64,000 bases of DNA from AV40 sp038230255 (lineage in GTDB: Bacteria; Verrucomicrobiota; Verrucomicrobiia; Chthoniobacterales; UBA10450). Under the pieces are notes generated by a model, which saw only the letters and a program-made list of their open reading frames with translations, did not search any database and was not told the origin of the DNA. The DNA lies in NCBI GenBank assembly GCA_038230255.1, contig JBBRNP010000003.1, positions 248,001-312,000 on the forward strand, read 5' to 3'. Every line of letters starts with the position of its first letter. Position 1 is the first letter of the stretch. The position numbers and the translations under genes are program-made. Below are positions 8,897-17,584 of this stretch, one piece after another.

Positions 8897-9504
8897 CGCG
8901 AATACAACTCGACGATCAACTGCTCGTTGACAATCGGCTGCATTTCTTCGCGTGACGGAATGTGGGCGACTTTTCCTTTGAGCCCGTCGCGATCGACCGT
9001 CAGCCAATCCGGCACCGGCACGATTTGAGTGAGCTCGAGATTGCGCAACGCGAGCTGCCGCGATTTCGGTTTATCTTTGATCGCGACCTCATCGCCGGCT
9101 TTCACGTTGTAGGAAGCGACATTGACGTTCCGTCCGTTGACTTGAACGTGACCATGAGACACGAGCTGACGCGCCCCATTGCGCGTGTTGGCCAAACCGA
9201 GCCGAAAAATGACGTTGTCGAGACGCGTCTCGAGAAGTTGCAGGAGCGTTTCCCCGGTTACACCGCGTTTGCGCAACGCGTTTTGGAAGATCCGGCGAAA
9301 CTGCTTTTCGAGTAGTCCGTATTGATAACGAAGCTTTTGTTTCTCGCCGAGCGCGATCGCGTAGTCGGACTGTTTTCGCCGCGAACCTTTCGGGCCGTGC
9401 ATCCCCGGCGGATAATTTTTCCGCTCGAGCGACTTGGATGGTCCAAAAATCTGGACGCCGTAACGGCGGCTGATTCTTGTTTTCGGTCCGGTGTATCTCC
9501 CCAT
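8893..9504 (-). CDS. rpsD: 30S ribosomal protein S4
   Basis: S4 is a primary 16S rRNA binder that nucleates 30S assembly. Full length at 203 residues, without the N-terminal zinc cysteines. The S4 RNA-binding domain (~95-160) includes RLDNVIFRLGLA and ARQLVSHGHVQVNG. It is the last gene of the ribosomal block: the next gene downstream is on the opposite strand, so rpoA and rplQ, which usually follow, are not here. Confidence 0.97.
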   Translation of the reverse strand: MGRYTGPKTRISRRYGVQIFGPSKSLERKNYPPGMHGPKGSRRKQSDYAIALGEKQKLRYQYGLLEKQFRRIFQNALRKRGVTGETLLQLLETRLDNVIFRLGLANTRNGARQLVSHGHVQVNGRNVNVASYNVKAGDEVAIKDKPKSRQLALRNLELTQIVPVPDWLTVDRDGLKGKVAHIPSREEMQPIVNEQLIVELYSR

Positions 9505-9508
9505 AAGA

Positions 9509-10147
9509 TTAAACGCGGCGTTGCTTCGGCGGCCGGCAACCGTTGTGTGGAACGGGCGTCACATCACGAATTAAAGTGAGATCAAGCCCGATCGCTTGTA
9601 ATGCGCGCACGGCTGATTCGCGCCCGGCACCCGGACCTTTGACCAGCACCTGGACTTCTTTAAGCCCGTGACCCATCGCTTGTCGCGATGCATCCTGCGC
9701 GACCAATTGCGCTGCATACGCCGTGCTCTTGCGCGAACCTTTGAAACCGACTTTGCCCGCGCTCGACCAACCGATCACGTTTCCATTCAAATCCGTGATA
9801 GTGACGATCGTGTTGTTAAACGTCGCATAAACGTGCGCGATGCCGGAATGGATGTTCTTTGCGCCTTTCGCCTTAACAATCTTCGGTTTCTCCACGTCGT
9901 CCGCGTCCAGCGAAAGATTTTCGCGCGGAGCTTCGGCTGGAGCCGCTTCTGGCTTGCCCGACTTCGCCGATTTTTTCGCCGGCTTGGCTTCGGCCGCAAC
10001 TGGCGCTGCCGTTTCAGCAGCGGGCGGCGTTGTTTGCGCGGCCTCCTCTTTTGCCTCGGCGGCCGCGGGCGTCTCTTCCGCCTTTGGCTTCTTTGGTTTT
10101 TCAGCCTTCTCCGCTTTCGGCTTCGCTGGTTTCTTGTGTTCGGCCAT
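9509..10147 (-). CDS. rpsK: 30S ribosomal protein S11 with long N-terminal extension
   Basis: Part of the 30S platform, near the decoding site and mRNA exit. The S11 core starts near residue 88 (AKGAKNIHSGIAHVYATFNN) and ends with PHNGCRPPKQRRV. Before it is an ~85-residue Lys/Ala/Pro/Glu-rich low-complexity extension that ordinary ~129-residue S11 lacks. The extension is in frame after a valid ATG five bases downstream of the rpsM stop, and there is no better internal start, so it is probably translated. Similar tails occur on several neighbours. Confidence 0.93.
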   Translation of the reverse strand: MAEHKKPAKPKAEKAEKPKKPKAEETPAAAEAKEEAAQTTPPAAETAAPVAAEAKPAKKSAKSGKPEAAPAEAPRENLSLDADDVEKPKIVKAKGAKNIHSGIAHVYATFNNTIVTITDLNGNVIGWSSAGKVGFKGSRKSTAYAAQLVAQDASRQAMGHGLKEVQVLVKGPGAGRESAVRALQAIGLDLTLIRDVTPVPHNGCRPPKQRRV

Positions 10148-10152
10148 CTGAA

Positions 10153-10548
10153 TTAAACTTTGCCTGTTTTTGCTTCCGGATTACGGATCACGCCCACGGT
10201 CTTGCGAGGTCCCTTGCGCGTGCGCGCGTTTGTCGATGTTCGCTGGCCGCGCACCGGTAAACCGCGACGGTGACGCTGTCCGCGGTAACAATTGATCGCC
10301 TGTAACCGTTTCAAATTCCCCTGAATGTCGCGGCGCAAGTCGCCTTCGATTTTGATCTTGTTGTTCGTGATCGCGTGAATGATCTCGTTGATCTGCTGTG
10401 GAGTCAGCTTATTGGCGCGCAGATTGGGATCGATATTCGTTTGCTCCAAAATTTTACGGGCGGTGCTAAATCCGACGCCGTAAATGTAGGTCAGCGACGC
10501 TTCGATGCGTTTGTCCGCTGGAATTTCAACTCCGAGTAATCGTGGCAT
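10153..10548 (-). CDS. rpsM: 30S ribosomal protein S13
   Basis: Contacts the P-site tRNA and forms the 30S-50S bridge B1 in the 30S head. 131 residues, complete: N-terminal LLGVEIPADKRIEASLTYIYGVG, and C-terminal HRRGLPVRGQRTSTNARTRKG followed by a tail. It lies between rpmJ and rpsK in the standard alpha-operon order. Confidence 0.97.
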   Translation of the reverse strand: MPRLLGVEIPADKRIEASLTYIYGVGFSTARKILEQTNIDPNLRANKLTPQQINEIIHAITNNKIKIEGDLRRDIQGNLKRLQAINCYRGQRHRRGLPVRGQRTSTNARTRKGPRKTVGVIRNPEAKTGKV

Positions 10549-10568
10549 GGGTAAATCGTTAAATAAAA

Positions 10569-10682
10569 TCAGCCCTGGCGCTGTTTGTGGCGGGGATTTT
10601 TACAAATCACGCGCACTACATTCTTGCGCTTCACAATCTTGCAGCTTTCACAAAGTCTTTTAACTGAGGGTCGCACTTTCAT
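10569..10682 (-). CDS. rpmJ: 50S ribosomal protein L36
   Basis: A 37-residue protein translated from ATG at 10682: MKVRPSVKRLCESCKI, then VKRKNVVRVICKNPRHKQRQG. It carries the C-C-C-H zinc-ribbon form (cysteines about 11, 14 and 27, His 32). Standard position between infA and rpsM. Too short for most ORF callers. It follows a hairpin that could act as an attenuator. Confidence 0.96.
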   Translation of the reverse strand: MKVRPSVKRLCESCKIVKRKNVVRVICKNPRHKQRQG

Positions 10683-10698
10683 ATCGGTCTAAACGAAA

Positions 10699-10720
10699 AA
10701 CGCGGAGACGTGTCCGCGTT
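10699..10720 (-). terminator. Rho-independent-type hairpin between infA and rpmJ
   Basis: On the minus strand AACGCGGA-CACGTC-TCCGCGTT forms a perfect 8-bp stem followed directly by TTTCGTTT. It sits right after the infA stop codon and before rpmJ. It may be a partial terminator that lowers expression of rpmJ-rpsM-rpsK-rpsD, or the end of the upstream transcript if a separate promoter drives rpmJ. Confidence 0.75.
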
Positions 10721-10721
10721 G

Positions 10722-10940
10722 TCACTTCTGGCGGAAGGTGATCCGCCCCTTCGACAAATCGTAGGGAGATACCTCTAGCATAACTTTGTCGCCGGGCAAG
10801 ATACGAATAAAATGAAGCCGCATTTTACCCGAAATATGGGCCAAAACCTTATGCCCATTCGGCAGCGCGACCCGAAACATGGTATTCGGAAGCAGCTCGA
10901 CGACAGTGCCTTCTACTTCAATTGCGTTTTTCCGCGCCAT
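10722..10940 (-). CDS. infA: Translation initiation factor IF-1
   Basis: IF-1 blocks the A site during initiation. The 72-residue OB-fold includes IEVEGTVVELLPNTMFRV and PYDLSKGRITFR and matches the usual length. It starts inside the end of map (28-bp overlap), suggesting coupled translation. A terminator-like hairpin follows the stop. Confidence 0.97.
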   Translation of the reverse strand: MARKNAIEVEGTVVELLPNTMFRVALPNGHKVLAHISGKMRLHFIRILPGDKVMLEVSPYDLSKGRITFRQK

Positions 10941-11689
10941 GTCAGGATTTCGGGCCCATCTTTGGTAATCAGGACCGTATGTTCAAAATGGGCCGAGCGC
11001 GTGCCGTCAGCCGTGCGCACCGTCCAGCCGTCATCCAGCAGCCGGACTTCCGCGCTTCCAATGTTAATCATCGGCTCGATTGCCAGCGTCATCCCGGATT
11101 TGAGCTTAGGGCCGCTGCCACGCCGGCCGTAGTTCGGGATTTGCGGCTCTTCGTGCAATTTGCGGCCGACCCCATGCCCAACAAACTCGCGCACAACCGA
11201 AAACCCATTGCGCGCCGTTTCATCCTCAATTTCAGCGCAGATATCACCCAGCCGAACGCCTTCGGCAGCAATGTTGATGGCGCAGTCCAGCGCTTTTTCG
11301 GTAACGCGCAAAAGCTGATCGGTCCGTTCGTCCACTATTCCAACCGGCACAGTGGTCGCAGTGTCCCCCACCCAGCCGTCTTGAATCACGCCGATGTCGA
11401 GTTTGACGATATCGCCATATTGAATCCGGCGTTGGCTGCCGATTCCGTGCACAACTTCATCATTGAGCGAGATGCAAATGTTGCCCGGGAAAACGCGGTG
11501 ACCGAGCCGATATCCGAGAAACGCGCTCTTCACTTTCGCTTCGTTCATGAAATCGGCGGCCGCCTCGTCCACTTCCTTGGTCGTGATGCCAGGGCGAACC
11601 AATTCACTCACCCGGTCGAGAATCTCGCTCGCGGTGCGGCACGATTGCCGCATCTTCTCAACTTCCTTTGCGCTCTTGATTGGGATCAT
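10913..11689 (-). CDS. map: Methionine aminopeptidase, type I
   Basis: Removes N-terminal Met from nascent proteins. The 258-residue pita-bread fold has the metal ligands in VKLDIGVIQDGWVGDTA (two Asp), GHGVGRKLHEEP (His), TLAIEPM (Glu) and the C-terminal FEHTVLIT (Glu). No N-terminal zinc-finger or SH3 extension. It overlaps adk by 4 bp and infA by 28 bp in the spc operon. Confidence 0.96.
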   Translation of the reverse strand: MIPIKSAKEVEKMRQSCRTASEILDRVSELVRPGITTKEVDEAAADFMNEAKVKSAFLGYRLGHRVFPGNICISLNDEVVHGIGSQRRIQYGDIVKLDIGVIQDGWVGDTATTVPVGIVDERTDQLLRVTEKALDCAINIAAEGVRLGDICAEIEDETARNGFSVVREFVGHGVGRKLHEEPQIPNYGRRGSGPKLKSGMTLAIEPMINIGSAEVRLLDDGWTVRTADGTRSAHFEHTVLITKDGPEILTWRGKTQLK

Positions 11690-12345
11690 GCCGGCACTTT
11701 GTCTTCGATTAGACGCGAAATATCAGCAAAAACCGTGTCGCGGTCTCGATTTCCGTCAATCCGACGCAAGATCGATATCTTCCCATAATAATCGGCCAGC
11801 GGCTGCGTCTTAGTGTCGTATTCGCGTAACCGCTGCTGCAGCACACTCACATCATCATCACCTCGCCGCTCAAGTCGCCCTTCGCAATAGGGACAGATCG
11901 GACGGTCCGCAAATTTCGCGCTGTCCACACTGGTGGTGAAACCGCACGTCCGGCACTGCAGCCGCCCGGAAATTCTGGCCCGGACAGTTTCCTCCGAAAC
12001 ATCGAGCCAGATCGCCGCATCGAGGGATGCGTGCAAACTTTTCAAAATCGATTCCAAACTTTCCGCCTGCGGAAGCGTTCGCGGAAATCCGTCGAACACA
12101 AAGCCGTAGCCGCCGTGCAAGCGCAGCCAGTCTTCAATCAGCTTCACAATGATTTTGTCCGAAACTAAATCGCCGTGCTGCAGGATCTCCGCGGTTTCCA
12201 GTCCAAGCGGCGTGCCTAAATCTTTTTCGCGCCGCAAAATTGCACCCGGTGACGTAACCGGAATTCCGAACTGGCGGGTGATCATTTCCGCCTGGGTTCC
12301 TTTCCCCGAACCTGGAGCGCCGAGTAAAACGAGTCGCCGTTTCAC
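11686..12345 (-). CDS. adk: Adenylate kinase (zinc-type LID)
   Basis: Interconverts AMP, ADP and ATP. 219 residues; P-loop GAPGSGKGT near residue 8; FDGFPRT near 80; LID domain with four cysteines (CRTCG and CPYC), the zinc-binding form. I chose the GTG at 12345, which overlaps the secY stop as GTGA. Upstream in-frame codons are antisense to nothing recognisable and lie inside secY. Its end overlaps map by 4 bp, so secY, adk and map are translationally coupled. Confidence 0.95.
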   Translation of the reverse strand: MKRRLVLLGAPGSGKGTQAEMITRQFGIPVTSPGAILRREKDLGTPLGLETAEILQHGDLVSDKIIVKLIEDWLRLHGGYGFVFDGFPRTLPQAESLESILKSLHASLDAAIWLDVSEETVRARISGRLQCRTCGFTTSVDSAKFADRPICPYCEGRLERRGDDDVSVLQQRLREYDTKTQPLADYYGKISILRRIDGNRDRDTVFADISRLIEDKVPA

Positions 12346-13850
12346 TTCGATGCCAAAAATGCCGCCACCCCGCCAATCACGATGATAGCGATGCCGACAT
12401 AAAGCCACATCAACGTGCGTTGGGCGGCAGCTTCGCCGCGAACATAAGCCGAGCGGCCGGTGAATCCGCCGCGGACACGCCCTTTGCGAAGAAAACCGTC
12501 GTAATGCCGCTGGATCAAATGCGTTTCAACCTGACGCATCGTATCGAGCATGACGCCAACGATAATGAGCAAGCTTGTGCCGCCGAAAAATTGCGCGGTC
12601 ACCGTTGGCACGTGCAAACTCTGGCTCAGCAAACTCGGGAGCACCGCTATGATCGTCAGGAAAATCGCTCCCGCGAACGTGAGGCGAGTCATTGTGAAAT
12701 CGAGAAATTCGGCCGTCGGTTTGCCTGGACGCACGCCCGGAATGTAACCGCCGTACTTTTTCAAATCGTCCGCGATTTGCGACGGTTGAAACTGCGTCGC
12801 GACCCAGAAATAACTGAAGAAGAAAATCATCACTGCCAGAACCACATAATGCAGCCAACCGGTCGAAAGCATCTCTGAAATTTGCCGCGCCGTCGGACTG
12901 TTTGGAAACGCCCAGCTCACGATTTGGTTCGGGAACAACAAAAGCGCCCACGCAAAAATGATCGGCATCACGCCCGGATAATTCACTTTCAACGGCATGT
13001 ATTGCGTGTTGCCGCCGTATTGTTTACGGCCCACGACACGTTTGGCGTACTGCACCGTGATTTTTCGCACCGCTTGAGTGATCGCGATCACGCTGGCGAT
13101 GACTAAAAACAGAAAGGCGACCATCAGCACGAGGATCGCGGGATTCACCTGACTTGTGCCCGTTTGCGATGACGGCACAAATGTCTTCCATGCCTGCGCC
13201 AGAGCTGCTGGTAGTCGCGCGACGATGCCGATGGTGATAATCAACGAAATTCCGTTGCCGATGCCGCGCTCAGTGATTTGATCGCCTAGCCACATCAGCA
13301 GCAGTGTTCCGGTCGTGAGCGAAATGACCGTCACGACGCGAAAAACCCACCCGGGATCGTCGACCAGCGGAATGCCTAACCGCGCAATCGTCTCCGAAAT
13401 TCCCGGCAAGGCGACGCGATACGCTTCCGGATGCTGAAATGAGATTGCCAGCAGGTATCCCTGAAAAATGCAAAGCCCGACGGTCATGAACCGTGTGTAT
13501 TGCATGATCTTTTGCCGGCCGCCGTCTTCGCGCGCGAGTCTTCCCAATTGCGGAATGACGGCCGAAAGCAGCTGCATCATGATCGATGCGCTGATGTAGG
13601 GCATGATGCCGAGAGAAAAGATCGCGCAGTTTTCCAGCGCGCCACCGCTGAACAGATTCAATAAGGCCGCAAGATTCCCGCCGGATTTTTCGGTTAGTGC
13701 GCTGCGAAACCATTCCTGCAATACCGCCTGATTGACTCCAGGCGTCGTGATCGCGGCACCGAGTCGGACCACGACCACGATGGCAAGAGTGAACAGGATT
13801 CGGCGCCGCAGCTCCGGTATCTTGACCGTGTTGAGAAAGGCCGAAACCAT
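12342..13850 (-). CDS. secY: Protein translocase subunit SecY
   Basis: The channel-forming subunit of the SecYEG translocon in the inner membrane. 502 residues with ten predicted membrane helices; GIMPYISASIMMQLL (helix 2) and GIGNGISLII are diagnostic. Somewhat longer than the E. coli protein (443), mainly through loops (for example residues ~215-235). Standard position after rplO. Its stop overlaps the adk start. Confidence 0.96.
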   Translation of the reverse strand: MVSAFLNTVKIPELRRRILFTLAIVVVVRLGAAITTPGVNQAVLQEWFRSALTEKSGGNLAALLNLFSGGALENCAIFSLGIMPYISASIMMQLLSAVIPQLGRLAREDGGRQKIMQYTRFMTVGLCIFQGYLLAISFQHPEAYRVALPGISETIARLGIPLVDDPGWVFRVVTVISLTTGTLLLMWLGDQITERGIGNGISLIITIGIVARLPAALAQAWKTFVPSSQTGTSQVNPAILVLMVAFLFLVIASVIAITQAVRKITVQYAKRVVGRKQYGGNTQYMPLKVNYPGVMPIIFAWALLLFPNQIVSWAFPNSPTARQISEMLSTGWLHYVVLAVMIFFFSYFWVATQFQPSQIADDLKKYGGYIPGVRPGKPTAEFLDFTMTRLTFAGAIFLTIIAVLPSLLSQSLHVPTVTAQFFGGTSLLIIVGVMLDTMRQVETHLIQRHYDGFLRKGRVRGGFTGRSAYVRGEAAAQRTLMWLYVGIAIIVIGGVAAFLASK

Positions 13851-13870
13851 TTAGACAATTTACGCCGACG

Positions 13871-14455
13871 CTAGCGCTTCTTCGACGTCTTCTTTTTTGC
13901 CTTCGCCTGCGACTTCGTTGTCGATCTTCCCTCCGGCTTTGCTCCCTCAGATTCCTTCGCCGTTTGGTCGACACCGTCCGTGCCGGCCGCGGGCTTTCGC
14001 GCAGCTGGATCGCGCATGGTGATTGTTCCACCGGCCTTCTCGATCTTTGCTTTGGCCGATTCGCTTACTTTGTCCGCTTCGATCTTTAGCGCGTGCTTCA
14101 ACTCTCCGTCACCTAAAATTTTTATGCCCGCCACATTGCCACGCACGAGATTCGATTCGCGCAGCAGTTCTTCGTTCACAACCGTGCCGGCTTTAAATTC
14201 GTTCAGGTCGCTCAAGTTAACGATCGCGTAGGTCGTATGAAAAGCGGCGTTATTGAAACCGCGCTTGGGCAAACGCCGGATGAGCGGCATCTGTCCACCT
14301 TCGAATCCAAGACGAATGCTGCCGCCCGACCGCGCCTTTTGGCCTTTATGGCCTTTGCCGCTGGTTTTTCCGTGGCCGGAGCTTTCCCCGCAACCGAGTC
14401 TCTTGACCCGGTGACGCGAGCCTGGACGCGGCCTGAGATTGTGTAAGCGCATCAT
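13871..14455 (-). CDS. rplO: 50S ribosomal protein L15 with C-terminal extension
   Basis: A late-assembling 50S protein. The core (residues 1-~150) begins LHNLRPRPGSRHRVKRLGCG and has the Gly/Lys-rich GHGKTSGKGHKGQKAR. It is followed by a ~45-residue Lys/Ala/Glu-rich tail not found in E. coli L15 (144 residues). The tail holds one 10-mer copy read as R-S-T. The start overlaps the rpsE stop by 4 bp, and rpmD, normally between them, is absent. Confidence 0.95.
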   Translation of the reverse strand: MMRLHNLRPRPGSRHRVKRLGCGESSGHGKTSGKGHKGQKARSGGSIRLGFEGGQMPLIRRLPKRGFNNAAFHTTYAIVNLSDLNEFKAGTVVNEELLRESNLVRGNVAGIKILGDGELKHALKIEADKVSESAKAKIEKAGGTITMRDPAARKPAAGTDGVDQTAKESEGAKPEGRSTTKSQAKAKKKTSKKR

Positions 14456-15027
14456 GACGTTGCTTGCGCGGTCGCCTTTCCGTCGCCGCTTTTGATTCCG
14501 CGCACTTTGAAAATTTCATCCTTGCGGCGCAGCGATTTTAACGCCGCGATTGTCGCCTTCACGACATTCGCGTGATTGCTCGAGCCGAGTGATTTCGCGA
14601 GCACATCGCGAATTCCCGCCGCTTCAACAACAGCGCGCACGCCGCCGCCGGCGATCACGCCGGTCCCAGGTGATGCCGGTCGCAGCAGAACGCGCCCCCC
14701 ACCGAACTCGCCGATCGTCTCGTGCGGGATCGTGTTTTCGTGCAGTGAAACTTTTTCCATCGATTTGCGCGCCGACTCCGAAGCTTTCCGGATCGCTTCC
14801 GAAACTTCATTCGCTTTGCCGAATCCGACTCCAACGCTGCCATCGTGATCGCCGGCCACGATGAGCGCGCTGAAACTAAAACGTCGGCCGCCCTTCACGA
14901 CTTTTGCACAGCGGTTGATGAACACGACTTTCTCGGTCGTATCGCCTCTGGCCGCCGGCGTTCTGTCCTGATGACGGGAGTCTGGTCGTCTGCCTTGCCC
15001 TGGTCTGCCTTGTCCTGGTGCTGCCAT
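14452..15027 (-). CDS. rpsE: 30S ribosomal protein S5
   Basis: Lines the mRNA entry site and contributes to decoding accuracy. 191 residues. It has an N-terminal Gly/Arg-rich extension (~30 residues), the dsRNA-binding-like S5 domain (EKVVFINRCAKVVKGGRRFSFSALIV) and a C-terminal domain with VVKATIAALKSL. It is followed directly by rplO with a 4-bp overlap. Confidence 0.97.
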   Translation of the reverse strand: MAAPGQGRPGQGRRPDSRHQDRTPAARGDTTEKVVFINRCAKVVKGGRRFSFSALIVAGDHDGSVGVGFGKANEVSEAIRKASESARKSMEKVSLHENTIPHETIGEFGGGRVLLRPASPGTGVIAGGGVRAVVEAAGIRDVLAKSLGSSNHANVVKATIAALKSLRRKDEIFKVRGIKSGDGKATAQATS

Positions 15028-15031
15028 GAAA

Positions 15032-15397
15032 TTAAAACTTTAATCCACCTTCGCGGGCCGCATCGGCCAGCGCTTTTACCTTGCCTTGATATTGGAATCC
15101 GCCGCGATCGAACACCACTTTGTTGATCTTTTTTCCAAGCGCGCGCTCGGCGATCACTTTGCCGATAACTTCCGCGCTCGCGCGATTAGCGGCGGCTTTA
15201 TTTTTGCCAAGCACGTCCTTCTCCGCGGTCGACGCCGCGATCAACGTCTTGCCGGCGTCATCGTCAATCACCTGCGCGTAAACATGCTTGCCCGAAAAGT
15301 AGATCGACAAACGGGGGCGCGCCGACGTTCCGGAAATCTTCTTCCGGATTCGCCGATGCAATCGCTCCCGCGCTGCTTTTCGATTGAACGTCGCCAT
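15032..15397 (-). CDS. rplR: 50S ribosomal protein L18
   Basis: Binds 5S rRNA in the central protuberance. 121 residues, standard length; RLSIYFSGKHVYAQVIDD near residue 30 and GFQYQGKVKALADAAREGGLKF at the C-terminus. Standard spc-operon position between rplF and rpsE. Confidence 0.97.
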   Translation of the reverse strand: MATFNRKAARERLHRRIRKKISGTSARPRLSIYFSGKHVYAQVIDDDAGKTLIAASTAEKDVLGKNKAAANRASAEVIGKVIAERALGKKINKVVFDRGGFQYQGKVKALADAAREGGLKF

Positions 15398-15400
15398 AAA

Positions 15401-15940
15401 TTACTGGACGGTCTTGCCTTCCTTGCGACGGACTTGTTCGCCGGCATAGCGAACACCTTTGCCTTTGTAGGGCTCCGGTGGGTAGTAGCGACGGATGTCT
15501 GCCGCGACCTGGCCGACGACTTTCTTGTCCGCGCCTTGAATCATGATTTTGGTGTTATCGGTGACGGTGATTTTGATGTCTTTTGGAATGGGGAACAGAA
15601 TCGGGTGCGAAAAACCGAGGCTGAGATTCAAGTTCGTGCCTTGCACGGCAGCTTTGAAACCAACACCCTCGATTTCGAGTTGTTTGGTGAAGCCCTCGCT
15701 CACGCCGACAACCATGTTGTGGACGAGCGCACGCGACAGTCCGTGCAACGCTTTCACGCTTCGCGTCTCCGCCCCGCGCGCGATCGAGACGTGATTGTCT
15801 TTCACGCTGCCCGTAATTTGCCGCGGTAACTTCCAGTTGAGTTTTCCTTTCGGACCTTCCACCGAAACGCCGCCGTCATTGTCGATGTTGACTTTGACTT
15901 TGTCGGGAATGTCGACCGGTTTATTTCCAATTCGCGACAT
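15401..15940 (-). CDS. rplF: 50S ribosomal protein L6
   Basis: Sits near the GTPase-associated centre of the 50S subunit. 179 residues from the ATG at 15940 (MSRIGNKPVDIP); an in-frame start at 15952 adds four residues unlike the family and overlaps rpsH. The C-terminal signature PEPYKGKGVRYAGE is present. Two tandem L6 domains span roughly residues 10-80 and 90-170. Confidence 0.97.
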   Translation of the reverse strand: MSRIGNKPVDIPDKVKVNIDNDGGVSVEGPKGKLNWKLPRQITGSVKDNHVSIARGAETRSVKALHGLSRALVHNMVVGVSEGFTKQLEIEGVGFKAAVQGTNLNLSLGFSHPILFPIPKDIKITVTDNTKIMIQGADKKVVGQVAADIRRYYPPEPYKGKGVRYAGEQVRRKEGKTVQ

Positions 15941-15945
15941 ACAAT

Positions 15946-16344
15946 TTACCAAATGAAGGCGAGCAGTTCGCCGCCCACTTTTTGTTTCTTCGCTTCACGA
16001 CCGGACATGATACCGCGCGACGTCGATAAAATCGCCGTTCCCATTCCACCGAGCACGCGCGGAATTTCGCCGGCGCCAACGTAACGCCGCAGACCGGGGC
16101 GGCTGACCCGCTTCAATCCGGTGATGGCGCAGGTGCGATCGACCAGCTTATTGGTAATTTTGATCCGCGGATGCGCCGCCTTCGTGTCGACTTCGTAATC
16201 GCTGATGTAACCTTCATTCTTCATAATCCGGACGACTTCAGCTTTCAGCCTGGAGTACGGCACGAAGATCTCGATCTTCTGCGCGGCCGCGCCATTGCGC
16301 ATGCGAGAAAGCAGGTCTGCAATTGGATCTGTTACGGTACTCAT
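15946..16344 (-). CDS. rpsH: 30S ribosomal protein S8
   Basis: Binds the central domain of 16S rRNA and often autoregulates the spc operon. 132 residues; TDPIADLLSRMRN at the start and the C-terminal signature GIMSGREAKKQKVGGELLAFIW. It follows rplE after only four bases, so the usual rpsN (S14) between them is missing. Confidence 0.97.
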   Translation of the reverse strand: MSTVTDPIADLLSRMRNGAAAQKIEIFVPYSRLKAEVVRIMKNEGYISDYEVDTKAAHPRIKITNKLVDRTCAITGLKRVSRPGLRRYVGAGEIPRVLGGMGTAILSTSRGIMSGREAKKQKVGGELLAFIW

Positions 16345-16348
16345 GATT

Positions 16349-16918
16349 TCAGGCGACTTGCGCAGCCGGCTTCGCGCGATCGGAAAAAGGCATTCCCAAC
16401 TCGCTCAAAAGCGATTTGGCCTCTTCGTCCGTCCGCGCGGTGGTCACAATTGTAACATCAAAACCGATGTTGCGCTTAATTTTGTCCATCTCGATTTCGG
16501 GAAAGATTGTCTGGTCGGGGACACCGAGCGTGTAATTGCCGTTCCCGTCAAAACAGCGGGGCGAAACACCGCGAAAATCCCGGATTCGCGGCAGCGCGGT
16601 TTTGATCAGGCGCTCAAGGAATTCGTACATCCGATCGCCGCGCAACGTGACTTTCGCGCCGATGATCTCATCTTTGCGCAATTTGAAATTAGCGATGCTC
16701 TTTTTCGCGCGGGTTTCCGCGGCTTGCTGTCCGGTAATCAGAGCAAGTTCCATTTTCGCCTCCTCCATCGCCTGCTTCAAGTCCGCCTGCGACCCAACCG
16801 AAGTGTTGATCACCACTTTGTTGACCCGCGGAATCTGGTGGACGTTTTTGTACTTATGCCGTTCGCGCAAAGCGGGCACCACGCGGTCTTTGTAATGACG
16901 GTAAAATTCGTTTTCCAT
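16349..16918 (-). CDS. rplE: 50S ribosomal protein L5
   Basis: Contacts 5S rRNA and the P-site tRNA. 189 residues; NKVVINTSVG near 38, TLRGDRMYEFLERLI near 90 and GNYTLGVPDQTIFPEI near 130. It overlaps the rplX stop by one base. No rpsN follows. Confidence 0.97.
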   Translation of the reverse strand: MENEFYRHYKDRVVPALRERHKYKNVHQIPRVNKVVINTSVGSQADLKQAMEEAKMELALITGQQAAETRAKKSIANFKLRKDEIIGAKVTLRGDRMYEFLERLIKTALPRIRDFRGVSPRCFDGNGNYTLGVPDQTIFPEIEMDKIKRNIGFDVTIVTTARTDEEAKSLLSELGMPFSDRAKPAAQVA

Positions 16919-17217
16919 TACGCCGCCTTTTTCTCAGCCTCTTTCTTCGGCTTCGTTTTGGTTTTCTTTTCGGCCTTCTTCTCGCGCTCGATCAATTTCA
17001 CATTCGAGATGTGAATCGGACCTTCGCGCTCGGCGATTTTGCCCTGCGGGTTGTCTTCCGATTTGCGCAGATGCTTTTTAATAATCCGCACACCTTCGAC
17101 CAGCACTCGCTGTTTGCTCGGCAACACCTCGAGAATCTTCCCGCTCGAACCCTTGAAGTTCCCGGAGATCACTTCGACCTCGTCGCCCTTTTTAACGTGA
17201 AACTTCATCCGGCTCAT
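16918..17217 (-). CDS. rplX: 50S ribosomal protein L24
   Basis: An early assembly protein near the exit tunnel. 99 residues: KOW motif (GDEVEVISGNFKGSSGKILEV), GPIHISNVKL, then a ~25-residue Lys/Glu-rich tail. It overlaps rplN by 4 bp at its start. Confidence 0.96.
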   Translation of the reverse strand: MSRMKFHVKKGDEVEVISGNFKGSSGKILEVLPSKQRVLVEGVRIIKKHLRKSEDNPQGKIAEREGPIHISNVKLIEREKKAEKKTKTKPKKEAEKKAA

Positions 17218-17579
17218 AAAACCTCCGGCGCTAGCGAAACGATTTTCATGAAATTGCGCTCGCGCAGTTCGCGCGCGACCGGACCGAAAATGCGGGTTCC
17301 GCGAGGATTCAAATCTTTGTCGATGATCACGATCGCGTTGTTGTCGAACCGCAAAAACGACCCGTCATCACGACGAATTGCCTGCCGTGTCCGAACGAGG
17401 ACCGCGCGAACGACTTCACCCTTTTTCACAGTGCCCGTCGCGCTCGCTTCTTTCACGTTCGCGGTGATGACGTCTCCGATGCCGGCATAAAGCGTGGCCT
17501 TGCCGATGACGCCGATCATTGTAGCCATCCGCGCACCGGTATTGTCCGCTACTTCAAGTCTGGATCGAAGTTGCACCAT
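17214..17579 (-). CDS. rplN: 50S ribosomal protein L14
   Basis: Forms bridge B8 to the small subunit. 122 residues from the ATG at 17579 (MVQLRSRLEVADNTGAR), exactly the usual length; a start at 17615 would overlap rpsQ and add 12 unrelated residues. RIFGPVARELRERNFMKIVSLAPEVL is the family C-terminus. Confidence 0.97.
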   Translation of the reverse strand: MVQLRSRLEVADNTGARMATMIGVIGKATLYAGIGDVITANVKEASATGTVKKGEVVRAVLVRTRQAIRRDDGSFLRFDNNAIVIIDKDLNPRGTRIFGPVARELRERNFMKIVSLAPEVL

Positions 17580-17584
17580 AAAAA

